DNA of 25,541 bases from JBMNQH01 sp050944035. GTDB lineage: Bacteria; Bacillota; Clostridia; Oscillospirales; Oscillospiraceae. The stretch spans positions 1-25,541 of the forward strand of contig JBMNQH010000021.1 in the NCBI GenBank assembly GCA_050944035.1. The letters run 5' to 3'. Both the position numbers and the translations under genes were made by a program. Positions 16,673-24,043 of this stretch are shown one piece after another. The notes below the pieces were generated by a model. That model had not been told where the DNA came from and ran no database searches. It saw only the letters and a program-made list of their open reading frames with translations. How positions within the stretch are numbered: the first letter of the stretch is position 1; each line of letters begins with the position of its first letter.

Positions 16673-17796
16673 ATCTCTATCATCTCCTGTGCTGCTTTTG
16701 TCTGCCCCAGTAGGCCGTATCGATTGGAAAACAGAACGGCACCGATTTGATATGCGCCGTCAACCCGACGCTGTAACTGCCGGTCAATCGCCTTCAGCAG
16801 GCTGTCCAGCACCGGTGCCCGCAAATTTGCTTCCTCTAAAAGTGAAATGCAGGCATCGGTTGTAGCGGCATCCATTAGTTCCCGGCAAAGCGCGGTGTCC
16901 GCTCCACAAATCGCCGCATGGGCACAGAGCAATTCTGTGCGGCAGTCCCCCCAGCGGCTGTGGGTGTTCATAATACCACCAGCCAGCTTGACCAGCTTGC
17001 CAATATGCCCAACCAACAGCACCCGCTCAAACCCCTGTACCGCGGCTTGATCCAACGCATCTCCAATGAAATTAGAGCATGTCACAATGGGAATATCCGA
17101 GAGATACCAGCCCTGACTTTGCAGAAACTCCCGTCCATAATTACCCGGTGTTAAGATCAAATCCCGTTTCCCCTGTGCGGCAGTCTGACGCAACTCCAAT
17201 GCAATGGTATCAATCAGCGCCTGCACACTCATAGGCTCCACGATTCCGGATGTTCCAAGGATGGAAATCCCCCCTTGTACACCCAGCGCTGGATTGAATG
17301 TTTTTTTCGCCGCCCGTTCTCCATCCGGCACTTGAATACATACCGCAATACCGCCGGCATATTCCAAATGCTCACAGATTGTTTCCACCTGCTGACGGAT
17401 CATTTCCCGTGGAACCCGGTTAATTGCAGCCGCGCCAACCGGCTGATCCAAGCCCGGTTTTGTAACGCGTCCCACACCTTTTCCACCGTCAATCTGGACG
17501 CCAGGCTGCTCCGTTCTGGAAACTTCTGCAACAATCAGCAGGCCTGCTGTACTGTCCACATCGTCCCCGCCGTCTTTCTGCACGGCACAGCGGGCAACCC
17601 CGTCTTTCAGTTGACATGCCTGCAACGGAACCTGTACAGTAAGCCCTTTTGGCGTGGTAAGCTGAACGGTCTCCGGTGCTGTACCGGTCAACAGCAGACA
17701 AACGGCGCCGGCAGCGGCCAATGCGGCACAGGTACCAGTGGTATAGCCGCAGCGCAGGCGGCGGCCACCTGTGTGTATATAGTGTTCAAATGCCAT
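16639..17796 (-). CDS. cbiD: Cobalt-precorrin-5B C1-methyltransferase
   Basis: 385 residues. SAM-dependent C-1 methylation in the anaerobic branch; the enzyme is unrelated to the other methylases of the operon. N-terminal signature LRCGYTTGTCAALAAAGA (14-31); later GGKGVGRVTKPGL, GILGTSGIVEPMS-like ISILGTSGIVEPMS, TPGNYGREF and VGHIGKLVKLAGGIMNTHS are typical. AGGAAAAG precedes the ATG in the 12-base gap after cbiK. Confidence 0.95.
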   Translation of the reverse strand: MAFEHYIHTGGRRLRCGYTTGTCAALAAAGAVCLLLTGTAPETVQLTTPKGLTVQVPLQACQLKDGVARCAVQKDGGDDVDSTAGLLIVAEVSRTEQPGVQIDGGKGVGRVTKPGLDQPVGAAAINRVPREMIRQQVETICEHLEYAGGIAVCIQVPDGERAAKKTFNPALGVQGGISILGTSGIVEPMSVQALIDTIALELRQTAAQGKRDLILTPGNYGREFLQSQGWYLSDIPIVTCSNFIGDALDQAAVQGFERVLLVGHIGKLVKLAGGIMNTHSRWGDCRTELLCAHAAICGADTALCRELMDAATTDACISLLEEANLRAPVLDSLLKAIDRQLQRRVDGAYQIGAVLFSNRYGLLGQTKAAQEMIEICNRKQAFFTE

Positions 17797-17808
17797 ATTC
17801 TTTTCCTA

Positions 17809-18573
17809 TTATATCGACTGTTTCAAGTGCTGTACATACAAATTTTGTATTTCCCGTCGTTCCCCCAGCCCTTGCATCTGTGCTGTCACGGTCCATCCAG
17901 CCGCTTCAAACCGGCTTTTCCAGCTATCCGGCTCCGAACCGGCCATATCATTGCGTGCGTGATCGCCCGCCACCAGCATCAGCGGTGCCAAAAGAATACG
18001 ACCTGTTCTATACTTTTCCAACTGTATCAGAATCTCTTTTCGACCGGGCCAACCTTCTACTGTACCAATCAGGATATCATCCCGTCCTGCCAAATGCAAA
18101 GCCGTTTGCAAAGCTGGATAGACCATATTGGCAAAGTGCTCCGTACCGTGTCCAAGCAGTACAACAACCTGTTCCGACTGTGCAGGATATGCGTTGCTGA
18201 GCAGTGTACTCAGCGCAATCAGATCCGCACTGGAGGCCAAGAGTGGAATGCCCAACACCAGACGCACAAATCGGCAGACAAATGGTGCGACCGCCGCCCG
18301 GATAGCGTCGTACTCATATCCATATAAAAGATGGGTCGGCTGTACAACGACATCCGTATATCCCAGTCCTTGCAACGAGTTCAATGCCTCTTCCAGACTG
18401 GGAACAAGTTCCCCGCGTTCTGCGAGAATACGACGGATGGTTGGGCTTGTAAACGCACGGAAAAATGTACGATCCGGCTCCGCTTTGTGCAAAGCCTCTT
18501 CCACGGCGACAATTGCCGAACGGGCATCTGCTACGCTGGTACCAAAACTGACGACCAAAATTGCCTGTTTCAT
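17809..18573 (-). CDS. cbiK: Sirohydrochlorin cobaltochelatase (anaerobic)
   Basis: Inserts Co(II) into sirohydrochlorin, the entry step of the early-cobalt pathway, without ATP. 254 residues. The metal-site residues match the Salmonella CbiK triad: H142 in LGHGTEH, E173 in GTVEGWPG and H205 in AGDHARNDMAG. N-terminus LVVSFGTS is typical. There is no signal peptide, so it is cytoplasmic, unlike periplasmic CbiK proteins of sulphate reducers. Its ATG overlaps the cbiO stop (ATGA), linking cobalt import and insertion. Enzymes making sirohydrochlorin are not in the window. Confidence 0.95.
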   Translation of the reverse strand: MKQAILVVSFGTSVADARSAIVAVEEALHKAEPDRTFFRAFTSPTIRRILAERGELVPSLEEALNSLQGLGYTDVVVQPTHLLYGYEYDAIRAAVAPFVCRFVRLVLGIPLLASSADLIALSTLLSNAYPAQSEQVVVLLGHGTEHFANMVYPALQTALHLAGRDDILIGTVEGWPGRKEILIQLEKYRTGRILLAPLMLVAGDHARNDMAGSEPDSWKSRFEAAGWTVTAQMQGLGERREIQNLYVQHLKQSI

Positions 18574-19379
18574 CGGTTCATCTCCTGTTTGAATTCTGTC
18601 AGGTTTCGGGGAATTCGATTGAGATTCAGCAATTCTCCAACCTGGTAAAGGGTTGGCTGCTCCAAGCCGCAGCTTTGTAGCAGCGCCGAATTGCCAAATA
18701 CTTCCCGTGGTGGACAGTCTGCAACCAATATTCCATCCAGGAACAGCAACACCCGGTTTGCCCAGCGCCAGGCAAAATCCATGTCATGAGTAGCTACAAC
18801 AAGCCCGAGTCCCTTGTCGGAAAGCATGGCAAGAGTTTGCTCCAGCAAGCGGGTGTTGGTGCAGTCCAGACTGGCTGCAGGCTCGTCCAGCAGCAACAGC
18901 TTTGGTTCCATCGCCAGCACATCTGCCAGAGTCACCCGTTTCTTTTCTCCGCCGGAGAGATACTGTGGCGCACGGGTACGAAAGGATTCCAATGCGAAAC
19001 GCGAGATGGATGTGTCAACACGGCGACGGACTTCTTCTTTGGGAAGGCGGAGATTCATTGGGCCGAAGCTGATCTCCTCCTCGACCGTTCCTGCTAGGAT
19101 CTGGACATCTGGATCCTGAAACACCAATCCAACGCCCTTACGCAAAGTATTTAAAGCCTTTGGTGTGTTTCCAATTAGCTTCCCTTCAAACAGAATCTGT
19201 CCACTGCAAGGCTTCAGAACACCGTTTGCCAACAGAAAAAATGTGGACTTCCCTGCTCCATTTTTCCCGAGTACCGCGATTTTTTCTCCTGCATGGATTG
19301 AGACAGAACAGTCCATCAACGCAGTTTGTCCTGTTTCATATGCATAGGAAACCGCATCAAATCGAAGAATTTCATTCAT
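18570..19379 (-). CDS. cbiO: Cobalt ECF transporter ATPase
   Basis: 269-residue ABC ATPase powering cobalt uptake with CbiM, CbiN and CbiQ. Walker A LGKNGAGKST (37-46), Q-loop VFQDPD (86-91), signature LSGGEKKR (141-148), Walker B LLLLDEPA (161-168) and switch histidine H198 in ATHDMD. A single ATPase gene, so the transporter presumably uses a homodimer. GAGG sits 10 bases before the ATG in a 15-base gap after cbiQ. Confidence 0.95.
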   Translation of the reverse strand: MNEILRFDAVSYAYETGQTALMDCSVSIHAGEKIAVLGKNGAGKSTFFLLANGVLKPCSGQILFEGKLIGNTPKALNTLRKGVGLVFQDPDVQILAGTVEEEISFGPMNLRLPKEEVRRRVDTSISRFALESFRTRAPQYLSGGEKKRVTLADVLAMEPKLLLLDEPAASLDCTNTRLLEQTLAMLSDKGLGLVVATHDMDFAWRWANRVLLFLDGILVADCPPREVFGNSALLQSCGLEQPTLYQVGELLNLNRIPRNLTEFKQEMNR

Positions 19380-19394
19380 CTTATTCTTACCTCA

Positions 19395-20297
19395 CTACTG
19401 CCATGTCATGATGACAGAAACGGCCATTGCAAGCAATATCGCCGCAAACAGTAAAACATGGAAAAACTCCACCGGTTTTTCCTGCTCCAAAAATTGAATA
19501 TCGCCATCGTAACACCGGCTTTCCATTGCGTCAAAACAGGCACCCGCCCGCCGAAAACTGCATGCCAGTAAATTTCCATATACACGGCCTGTGGTGCGCA
19601 GACTGTGCCGCGGGGTACCATATCCCAGTCGACTCGCAGCGGCATCTTTCATCCGATGATAAGTCGAAAGAATAAGAAAAATATAACGGTAGATCAGCAC
19701 CGCCAGGTCGATCACAACTGCGGGTACATGAACACGGCGCAATGCAGAGAGCAGTTCCGGCATAGGCGTGGATAAGTTTAAGAAATAAAGGCAGCTGACG
19801 GCACCCAGTGCCCGTGCCAACACCAACCGTGTCTGCACTTGTGCTTCGGCTGTCAGGACAAGATAGGAACCACAAAATGGTACCGTTATCACATCAACTG
19901 CTGTAGACGCATAGTCCCAAAGCAATGCAATGCTGCTAAGCAGCAAAAATACTGCCGGCAGAGCAAACATGGACAAATAATCATGGAGGGAAATCCCGCC
20001 AATCGTGGTCAAAACGGCCATCAAAAGAAGAAGCAGACTGGGTATCCATGGCGTTTTAGCCAGAATGCACAAAACCAGAAGTGCTGTACAGCTCCAAAGT
20101 TTCAGACCGGCATTCATACCGCAGAATCGGGAATGCCGAGCCAGCATATCAATGGTAAGCATCCCGCCGTGACTATGTCGCCCAAAACAAAAGAGAAAAA
20201 CACCTGTTGCCATGCTTGTAAGAAACAACCTGGGAGCAGACCATGTTCCGACAAACAGGCACCAGACGACAAAGACCGAGAGCAATGCGATCATCAT
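19395..20297 (-). CDS. cbiQ: Cobalt ECF transporter T component with extended N-terminus
   Basis: 300-residue membrane protein that couples CbiO to CbiM. The part from M46 (MLTIDMLARHS) onward matches ordinary CbiQ, which usually begins near there. The first 45 residues are extra and hydrophobic (two likely helices, about 3-19 and 24-39, ending in a His-rich GRHSHGG). The long start is well supported: AAGGAGGTG lies 7 bases before ATG 20297, whereas an internal start at 20162 has its purine-rich stretch directly against the ATG. The two arginine motifs that contact the ATPase (usually A-R-G) read SRLG and SRCYDG here. A 60-base gap with a stable hairpin separates it from cbiN. Confidence 0.88.
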   Translation of the reverse strand: MMIALLSVFVVWCLFVGTWSAPRLFLTSMATGVFLFCFGRHSHGGMLTIDMLARHSRFCGMNAGLKLWSCTALLVLCILAKTPWIPSLLLLLMAVLTTIGGISLHDYLSMFALPAVFLLLSSIALLWDYASTAVDVITVPFCGSYLVLTAEAQVQTRLVLARALGAVSCLYFLNLSTPMPELLSALRRVHVPAVVIDLAVLIYRYIFLILSTYHRMKDAAASRLGYGTPRHSLRTTGRVYGNLLACSFRRAGACFDAMESRCYDGDIQFLEQEKPVEFFHVLLFAAILLAMAVSVIMTWQ

Positions 20298-20324
20298 ATA
20301 AAAGCACCTCCTTGTCTATAAACG

Positions 20325-20348
20325 TCCCACTGCCCGAAGGCAGCGGGA
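20325..20348 (-). promoter_or_regulatory. UUCG-capped intercistronic hairpin between cbiN and cbiQ
   Basis: In the minus-strand RNA, UCCCGCUGCC, loop UUCG, and GGCAGUGGGA form a 10-bp stem with a single G-U pair and a C(UUCG)G tetraloop. No U-run follows, so it is unlikely to be a strong terminator. A stability, processing or attenuation element setting the CbiMN to CbiQO ratio is more likely. The cbiQ ribosome binding site starts about 15 bases later. Confidence 0.7.
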
Positions 20349-20357
20349 TAAAATCCA

Positions 20358-20675
20358 TTATTTTTGCTCTTGTCTTGCATACTTTTTTCGTGCAACAAAA
20401 TAGCCAAAGCCGAAAGCAAGAACACCAACGCCGATACCGGTTTGTATACAAAACAGCAGACTTTCAATTTCGCCCGGGAGTTCACCGCCAATTGCGGTTT
20501 CCAGGATGGGCGTAAACCAGGGCTCATAAGCCTCTCCCTTAATCTCCTCTACCATCTGACTGCCGGCATCGTCACTGCCGCCAAACTCGGCATTTGGCGC
20601 TACAATAAACGGAACAACAACAAGAACGAGAACAACAAGTAATAATATCAGTACGATTTTTGTATTTTTACTCAT
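20358..20675 (-). CDS. cbiN: Cobalt ECF transporter subunit CbiN
   Basis: 105-residue small membrane protein with two helices (about 7-26 and 71-95) and an outside loop between them containing GEAYEPWFTPI and LPGEIESLLF, the CbiN signature. It binds CbiM and helps load cobalt. The ATG overlaps the cbiM stop (ATGA), as expected for subunits made together. Confidence 0.93.
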   Translation of the reverse strand: MSKNTKIVLILLLVVLVLVVVPFIVAPNAEFGGSDDAGSQMVEEIKGEAYEPWFTPILETAIGGELPGEIESLLFCIQTGIGVGVLAFGFGYFVARKKYARQEQK

Positions 20676-21424
20676 GATACGGTCTCCTTTAGAAAGCCAA
20701 TCTCACGCAGTTCCGCGCGGGCATAGCTTTCCAGTCCAATGACTATGATAACAGTTAAAATCCCTTCAATGATTGCAAGCGGAACCTGTGTTGGAACAAA
20801 TACACCGAGAAACTGTACCGAGCTGTACAGCAAACCTTGTTCCGCAGAGGGATATGCCATTGCCAGCTGGAAACTTGTGACACAGTATGTAAACAGGTCT
20901 CCAAAACAGGCGGCGAGAAAAACGCTGATCTTGCGGTTAACTCTGCACTTTTTACAAAGTACATACACTGCATAAGAAAGGAACGGTCCGGCAATGGCCA
21001 TACTGAACGTGTTGGCGCCCAGTGTGGTCAGACCACCATGCGCCAGCAGAATCGCCTGAAATACCAGCACGATGAGTCCAAGCACTGTGGCATAGGTCGG
21101 GCCAAATAAAATGGCCGCCAAACCGGTACCGGTCATGTGGCTGCAACTGCCGACAACAGAGGGAATTTTCAATGAAGAAATCACGAAAATGAAAGCGCCC
21201 GACATCGCCAGAAGCAGCAATGCCTTACGATGATCCTGCACGGTACGGCGAATCTTCAGGATTCCTGCTATCAGGAATGGAACACAAAGGATGCCCCACG
21301 CCACACAGTACTGTGCCGGCAGATACCCTTCCATAATGTGCATTGCAAATGTTCCCTGTGGTACAAGCAGGAAAGCACTCAGCACAATCGAAAAGGCCAA
21401 ACTGTTTTTTTGTCTCTTGGTCAT
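20672..21424 (-). CDS. cbiM: Cobalt ECF transporter substrate-binding component
   Basis: 250-residue membrane protein. A signal-like N-terminus (about 1-27, ending GTFA) precedes MHIMEGYLP; after cleavage the new Met-His end forms the Co(II) site, as known for CbiM/NikM proteins. About seven hydrophobic segments follow, with SCSHMTGTGLAAILFGP and LLAHGGLTTLGANTFSM as family motifs carrying further metal ligands. First gene of the operon; AGGAGG lies 11 bases before the ATG, 36 bases beyond the riboswitch terminator hairpin. Confidence 0.95.
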   Translation of the reverse strand: MTKRQKNSLAFSIVLSAFLLVPQGTFAMHIMEGYLPAQYCVAWGILCVPFLIAGILKIRRTVQDHRKALLLLAMSGAFIFVISSLKIPSVVGSCSHMTGTGLAAILFGPTYATVLGLIVLVFQAILLAHGGLTTLGANTFSMAIAGPFLSYAVYVLCKKCRVNRKISVFLAACFGDLFTYCVTSFQLAMAYPSAEQGLLYSSVQFLGVFVPTQVPLAIIEGILTVIIVIGLESYARAELREIGFLKETVS

Positions 21425-21462
21425 TTCAAAAAATGCCTCCTATGATAGAATGACTCCTCGCC

Positions 21463-21505
21463 GCCAAAAGAAAAAATACCCTTCCCGTCATAAGACAGAA
21501 AAGGG
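21463..21505 (-). terminator. Riboswitch expression-platform terminator
   Basis: In the minus-strand RNA, 21505-21494 (CCCUUUUCUGUC) pairs with 21489-21479 (GACGGGAAGGG) around loop UUAU with one bulged U; the run UAUUUUUUCUUUU follows directly. It lies between the cobalamin aptamer and the cbiM ribosome binding site, so B12 binding most likely causes early termination. Confidence 0.82.
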
Positions 21506-21600
21506 CGTAACAACAAAGCGCAATCAGGCGGCGCTGAATTTCCACACCGGCGTTTAGTCCGTCCGCAGTGTGGTCTCTGCCCAGTTCCGGCAGTATAAAC

Positions 21601-21775
21601 CATAAGGCAGGTCTTCCGGCTCGGGTGTTCCCGTTCCGATCCGTCTTCCCGTGTTGCACCCCACAGTGACGTAGTGGATCGGAACATATCCCCTTACGGC
21701 GGCGGTCCCGCGCAGGCTTTTCACCTGCTTCCCTATTCTCCCAAATCGTCTGTTTCGATGTTTGGGCACCTTATG
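21601..21775 (-). ncRNA. Cobalamin riboswitch aptamer
   Basis: The B12 box AGCCGGAAGACCTGCC is present on the minus strand at 21621-21606. The closing stem P1 is a perfect 7 bp: CATAAGG (21775-21769) with CCTTATG (21607-21601). Inside are the conserved GGTGCC (21770-21765), the GGGAA region, GGTGAAAAGCCTGCGCGG and CCGCCGCCGTAAGGGG, as in class I cobalamin riboswitches. It controls the cbiM-cbiC operon, turning it off when cobamide is plentiful. The aptamer length of 175 bases is normal. Confidence 0.96.
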
Positions 21776-21791
21776 ATGCTTTGTGTTTGTC

Positions 21792-21821
21792 AGTATAGCA
21801 CAAATGTTCCACATTCTACAA
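21792..21821 (-). promoter_or_regulatory. Promoter of the cob operon
   Basis: Minus strand -35 TTGTAG (21821-21816) and -10 TATACT (21797-21792), 18 bases apart, with TGC before the -10 giving an extended -10. Transcription would begin near 21785, about 10 bases before riboswitch stem P1. Confidence 0.72.
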
Positions 21822-21836
21822 GAGAAACTGAAAATT

Positions 21837-21881
21837 TACAAACCTCCCTGTATACGATTTTTGTACACAGGGAGGTTTGTA
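21837..21881 (-). terminator. Strong hairpin terminator of the GntR/ABC/zinc-ribbon operon
   Basis: Arms 21837-21855 and 21863-21881 pair over 19 bp with a single mismatch/wobble, around a 7-base T-rich loop. It lies 29 bases past the zinc-ribbon stop codon and just before the cob promoter, insulating the riboswitch operon from upstream transcription. The minus-strand tail is TTTGTAAATTTT. Confidence 0.85.
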
Positions 21882-21910
21882 TTGAACGTTGAGTGGTCAG
21901 ACAGCGGCGT

Positions 21911-22129
21911 TCAACCAAATACCTTTTGAATTTTCTCCAAATCACGGGGTTCCTCTACCCATTCTTCTACATAGCCGCAGGAGCAGCAGACATAGCGGAT
22001 AACTGGAATTTTTCCAAACAGGGTTCTGGTGGTCGTATAGATATTATTGCCGTTCGCATAGCGCCCGTTATCCGGGATGCGCATAACTGTCGTCCCATTA
22101 CATTTCGGGCAAAAGTTAGAATGTCTCAT
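21911..22129 (-). CDS. Small zinc-ribbon protein of unknown function
   Basis: 72 residues from ATG 22129, preceded by GAGGTG. Two CxxC knuckles, C7-C10 (FCPKC) and C48-C51 (CCSC), with about 37 residues between them, fit one zinc ribbon; C49 is an extra cysteine. The acidic tail EEWVEEPRDLEKIQ may be helical. I do not recognise a named family. It is the last gene of the operon, 7 bases after the ABC permease, so it may serve that transporter or be a DNA- or protein-binding accessory. A longer start at 22156 would overlap the permease and is less likely. Confidence 0.75.
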   Translation of the reverse strand: MRHSNFCPKCNGTTVMRIPDNGRYANGNNIYTTTRTLFGKIPVIRYVCCSCGYVEEWVEEPRDLEKIQKVFG

Positions 22130-22136
22130 GGTCACC

Positions 22137-22766
22137 TCACAATTCCCGTCTTTCATAAAAATGAATCGAGAGGTTCCATGAAATTAGCAGCACGATAACA
22201 GCCAAAAGAACACCTCCCAAGAGCAACCAGATTCCTTTCATCTCTGACAGATGAAACTCCGGAAGGATATTTGCGACTGCTGAGACGGCAATAAAAAATC
22301 CAACGAGAAACACATAATACCATAGTCTGCCCTTCTCTACACCAAGACGAAATACAATTGGAAGCAAAAAACAGGGAGAAAGCATTCCGATCCCCAACAG
22401 TGCTACAAGCAAGATGCCTAAATTTTCCCATTGGATTCCGTTTCCTGTCCGTAACATACGAACCCCCTGTGCTATCCCGACCAAAATCAGACAGCCAACC
22501 AGTAGGATCAGCATATCCAGATACTTAACGCTGACCAGTTGGCTTCTTGTGTACGGCATCGTCGCACTGTTGCGTTCCCATCTGTTTCTCTCATCATAGG
22601 ACAACAGCGTGAGGGGAACCATCATTGCCGCAAGCATGGGATATGCACAAAAAAACAAGCTATCAGAGACGATTATCGAAACTGCAATAAACAGCAGGAT
22701 AATCACAAAAGACATTTTACAATGGTACTTTGCCATGTAATAATCCTTTAATAACAACCCCTTCAC
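22137..22766 (-). CDS. ABC-2 type transporter permease
   Basis: 209-residue membrane protein with about six hydrophobic segments, starting with GTG at 22766 (AAAGGGGG 9 bases upstream, one base after the ATPase stop). The opening MKGLLLKDYY and the MVPLTLLSYDERNRWERNSATMP segment are typical of permeases paired with YtrA-type GntR regulators in Firmicutes. An ATG at 22736 with AAAGGA upstream is an alternative start. It pairs with the ATPase at 22768-23613. The substrate is not evident; related systems answer cell-envelope stress or antimicrobial peptides. Confidence 0.82.
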   Translation of the reverse strand: MKGLLLKDYYMAKYHCKMSFVIILLFIAVSIIVSDSLFFCAYPMLAAMMVPLTLLSYDERNRWERNSATMPYTRSQLVSVKYLDMLILLVGCLILVGIAQGVRMLRTGNGIQWENLGILLVALLGIGMLSPCFLLPIVFRLGVEKGRLWYYVFLVGFFIAVSAVANILPEFHLSEMKGIWLLLGGVLLAVIVLLISWNLSIHFYERREL

Positions 22767-22767
22767 G

Positions 22768-23613
22768 TTACCGCGCCCCCTTTATCATTGAAACGAACAG
22801 TTCTTCAATTCCAATCGGATTGACCCGAAATCCTGTCGGAATCTGATTCCGATCAACAATGGCCTCTGCATTGTAGTCCGAAACATGCGTACTGACAATG
22901 GCGTCTGGATCCAGTTCCTGCATCTGTGCGTGGGTACACTGAATAATACCGTACCGCTCCAGCAAACGATCCTTCTCTTCACACAGAAGCAGCTCACCCT
23001 TGTGCAGGAACGCAATGTAATCACAGATTTTTTCCAGATCGCTCACAATATGAGACGATATCAACACTGCATGCCGTTCATCTCTCGTAAACTCGCTGAA
23101 AAGAGTAATGACTTCTTCGCGTACCACGGGATCCAGTCCACTGGTTGCTTCATCCAAAATCAGCAACTTTGCATCATGTGATAAGGCCACCGCAATACCA
23201 AGCTTCATCTTCATACCGCGCGAGAACTCTTTGAACGCCTTTTTACATGGAACGGAAAGTTGTTTAAGATAATCAAAATATCGTTTTTCATCCCAGTTTT
23301 GATAAGTGCTCCGCATAATCTTATTGATTTGCTCAGCGGTCAAGCACTCCGGAAAACCGACTTCGTCCACCACTACGCCAATATCCTGTTTGGTAATCTC
23401 AAACGCTTCCCGATTATCCTTTCCCAGCACGGTAATGGTTCCACTGTCGCGCTGAATCATATTCAGGATCAGTCGGATGGTTGTGCTTTTTCCAGCACCG
23501 TTTTCACCAATCAATCCCATGATACAACCGGACGGCAGTGTCAGATTCAGATCATGCAATTGAAAGCCGTTGTAAGTCTTATTCAGATGTTGTAATTCCA
23601 ATGCATTCATCAT
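22768..23613 (-). CDS. ABC transporter ATPase (BcrA/YtrB-like)
   Basis: 281 residues. Walker A GENGAGKST (36-44), a signature in the form FSRGMKMKL (130-138) as usual in BcrA-type ATPases rather than LSGGQ, Walker B LLILDEATSGLD (150-161), and switch histidine in ISSHIVSD. The C-terminal 70 residues are the extra domain common in these exporters. The ATG overlaps the GntR stop (ATGA); the next codon is also ATG (23610) and is slightly better placed after AGGAG. Forms a transporter with the following permease. Confidence 0.9.
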   Translation of the reverse strand: MMNALELQHLNKTYNGFQLHDLNLTLPSGCIMGLIGENGAGKSTTIRLILNMIQRDSGTITVLGKDNREAFEITKQDIGVVVDEVGFPECLTAEQINKIMRSTYQNWDEKRYFDYLKQLSVPCKKAFKEFSRGMKMKLGIAVALSHDAKLLILDEATSGLDPVVREEVITLFSEFTRDERHAVLISSHIVSDLEKICDYIAFLHKGELLLCEEKDRLLERYGIIQCTHAQMQELDPDAIVSTHVSDYNAEAIVDRNQIPTGFRVNPIGIEELFVSMIKGAR

Positions 23614-23984
23614 TCTTCTCCTGTGATTAGATCGAACATCAAAATGATATCCTGTTTTTGTAAATTACAGGCCGCTGCAAGCTGCACAACTGCCTGCAAA
23701 TGTTCTTCAATCTGCTTCAGATAGGTTTCCCGCAGCAGTTCCACATTTTTAGGTGCAACAAAACACCCCTTCCCTGCTACGGTATAAAGAAAACCTTCCT
23801 TTTCCAATTCATCATAGGCGCGCTTTGTCGTCACAACGCTGACCCGCAGATCCTTTGCAAGATTTCGAATGGATGGCAGCGGCGTATCTTCCTGCAATGC
23901 CCCGCTGATGATCTCATTTTTAACCTGCGAATAAATCTGGTCGTAAATCGGCGCACCGCTTCGGTTGTCAATCACAATCTTCAT
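23610..23984 (-). CDS. GntR-family repressor, YtrA subfamily
   Basis: 124 residues from ATG 23984 with AAGGG 7 bases upstream. The winged helix-turn-helix spans about 10-77: PIYDQIYSQVKNEIISGAL, LPSIRNLAKDLRVSVVTTKRAYDELEKEG, then the wing GKGCFVA. The short C-terminal helix region of about 45 residues, with no ligand domain, marks the YtrA type. First gene of the operon; a palindrome over its own -10 box suggests self-repression. A longer frame to 24080 would cross the promoter and is not real. Confidence 0.9.
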   Translation of the reverse strand: MKIVIDNRSGAPIYDQIYSQVKNEIISGALQEDTPLPSIRNLAKDLRVSVVTTKRAYDELEKEGFLYTVAGKGCFVAPKNVELLRETYLKQIEEHLQAVVQLAAACNLQKQDIILMFDLITGEE

Positions 23985-23999
23985 GTTATCGCCCTTCTC

Positions 24000-24019
24000 A
24001 TACTGTATAGGTACAGTAT
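24000..24019 (-). promoter_or_regulatory. Probable GntR operator
   Basis: Inverted repeat ATACTGTA (24000-24007) and TACAGTAT (24012-24019) with a 4-base centre overlaps the -10 box and start region of the gntR promoter. A third copy of the half-site, TACAGTATA at 24021-24029, lies directly beside it within the spacer. The repeated half-site at the promoter fits autorepression. Confidence 0.65.
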
Positions 24020-24043
24020 ATACAGTATACACAATTCTGTCAA
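24015..24043 (-). promoter_or_regulatory. Promoter of the GntR/ABC operon
   Basis: Minus strand consensus -35 TTGACA (24043-24038) and -10 TATACT (24020-24015) with a 17-base spacer. Confidence 0.8.

Noticed and set aside
17275..18327. A 350-codon plus-strand open frame across cbiD and cbiK
   Set aside because: It is opposite two well-supported genes with all catalytic residues in place; its product is Cys/His/Arg-rich with no recognisable domain.
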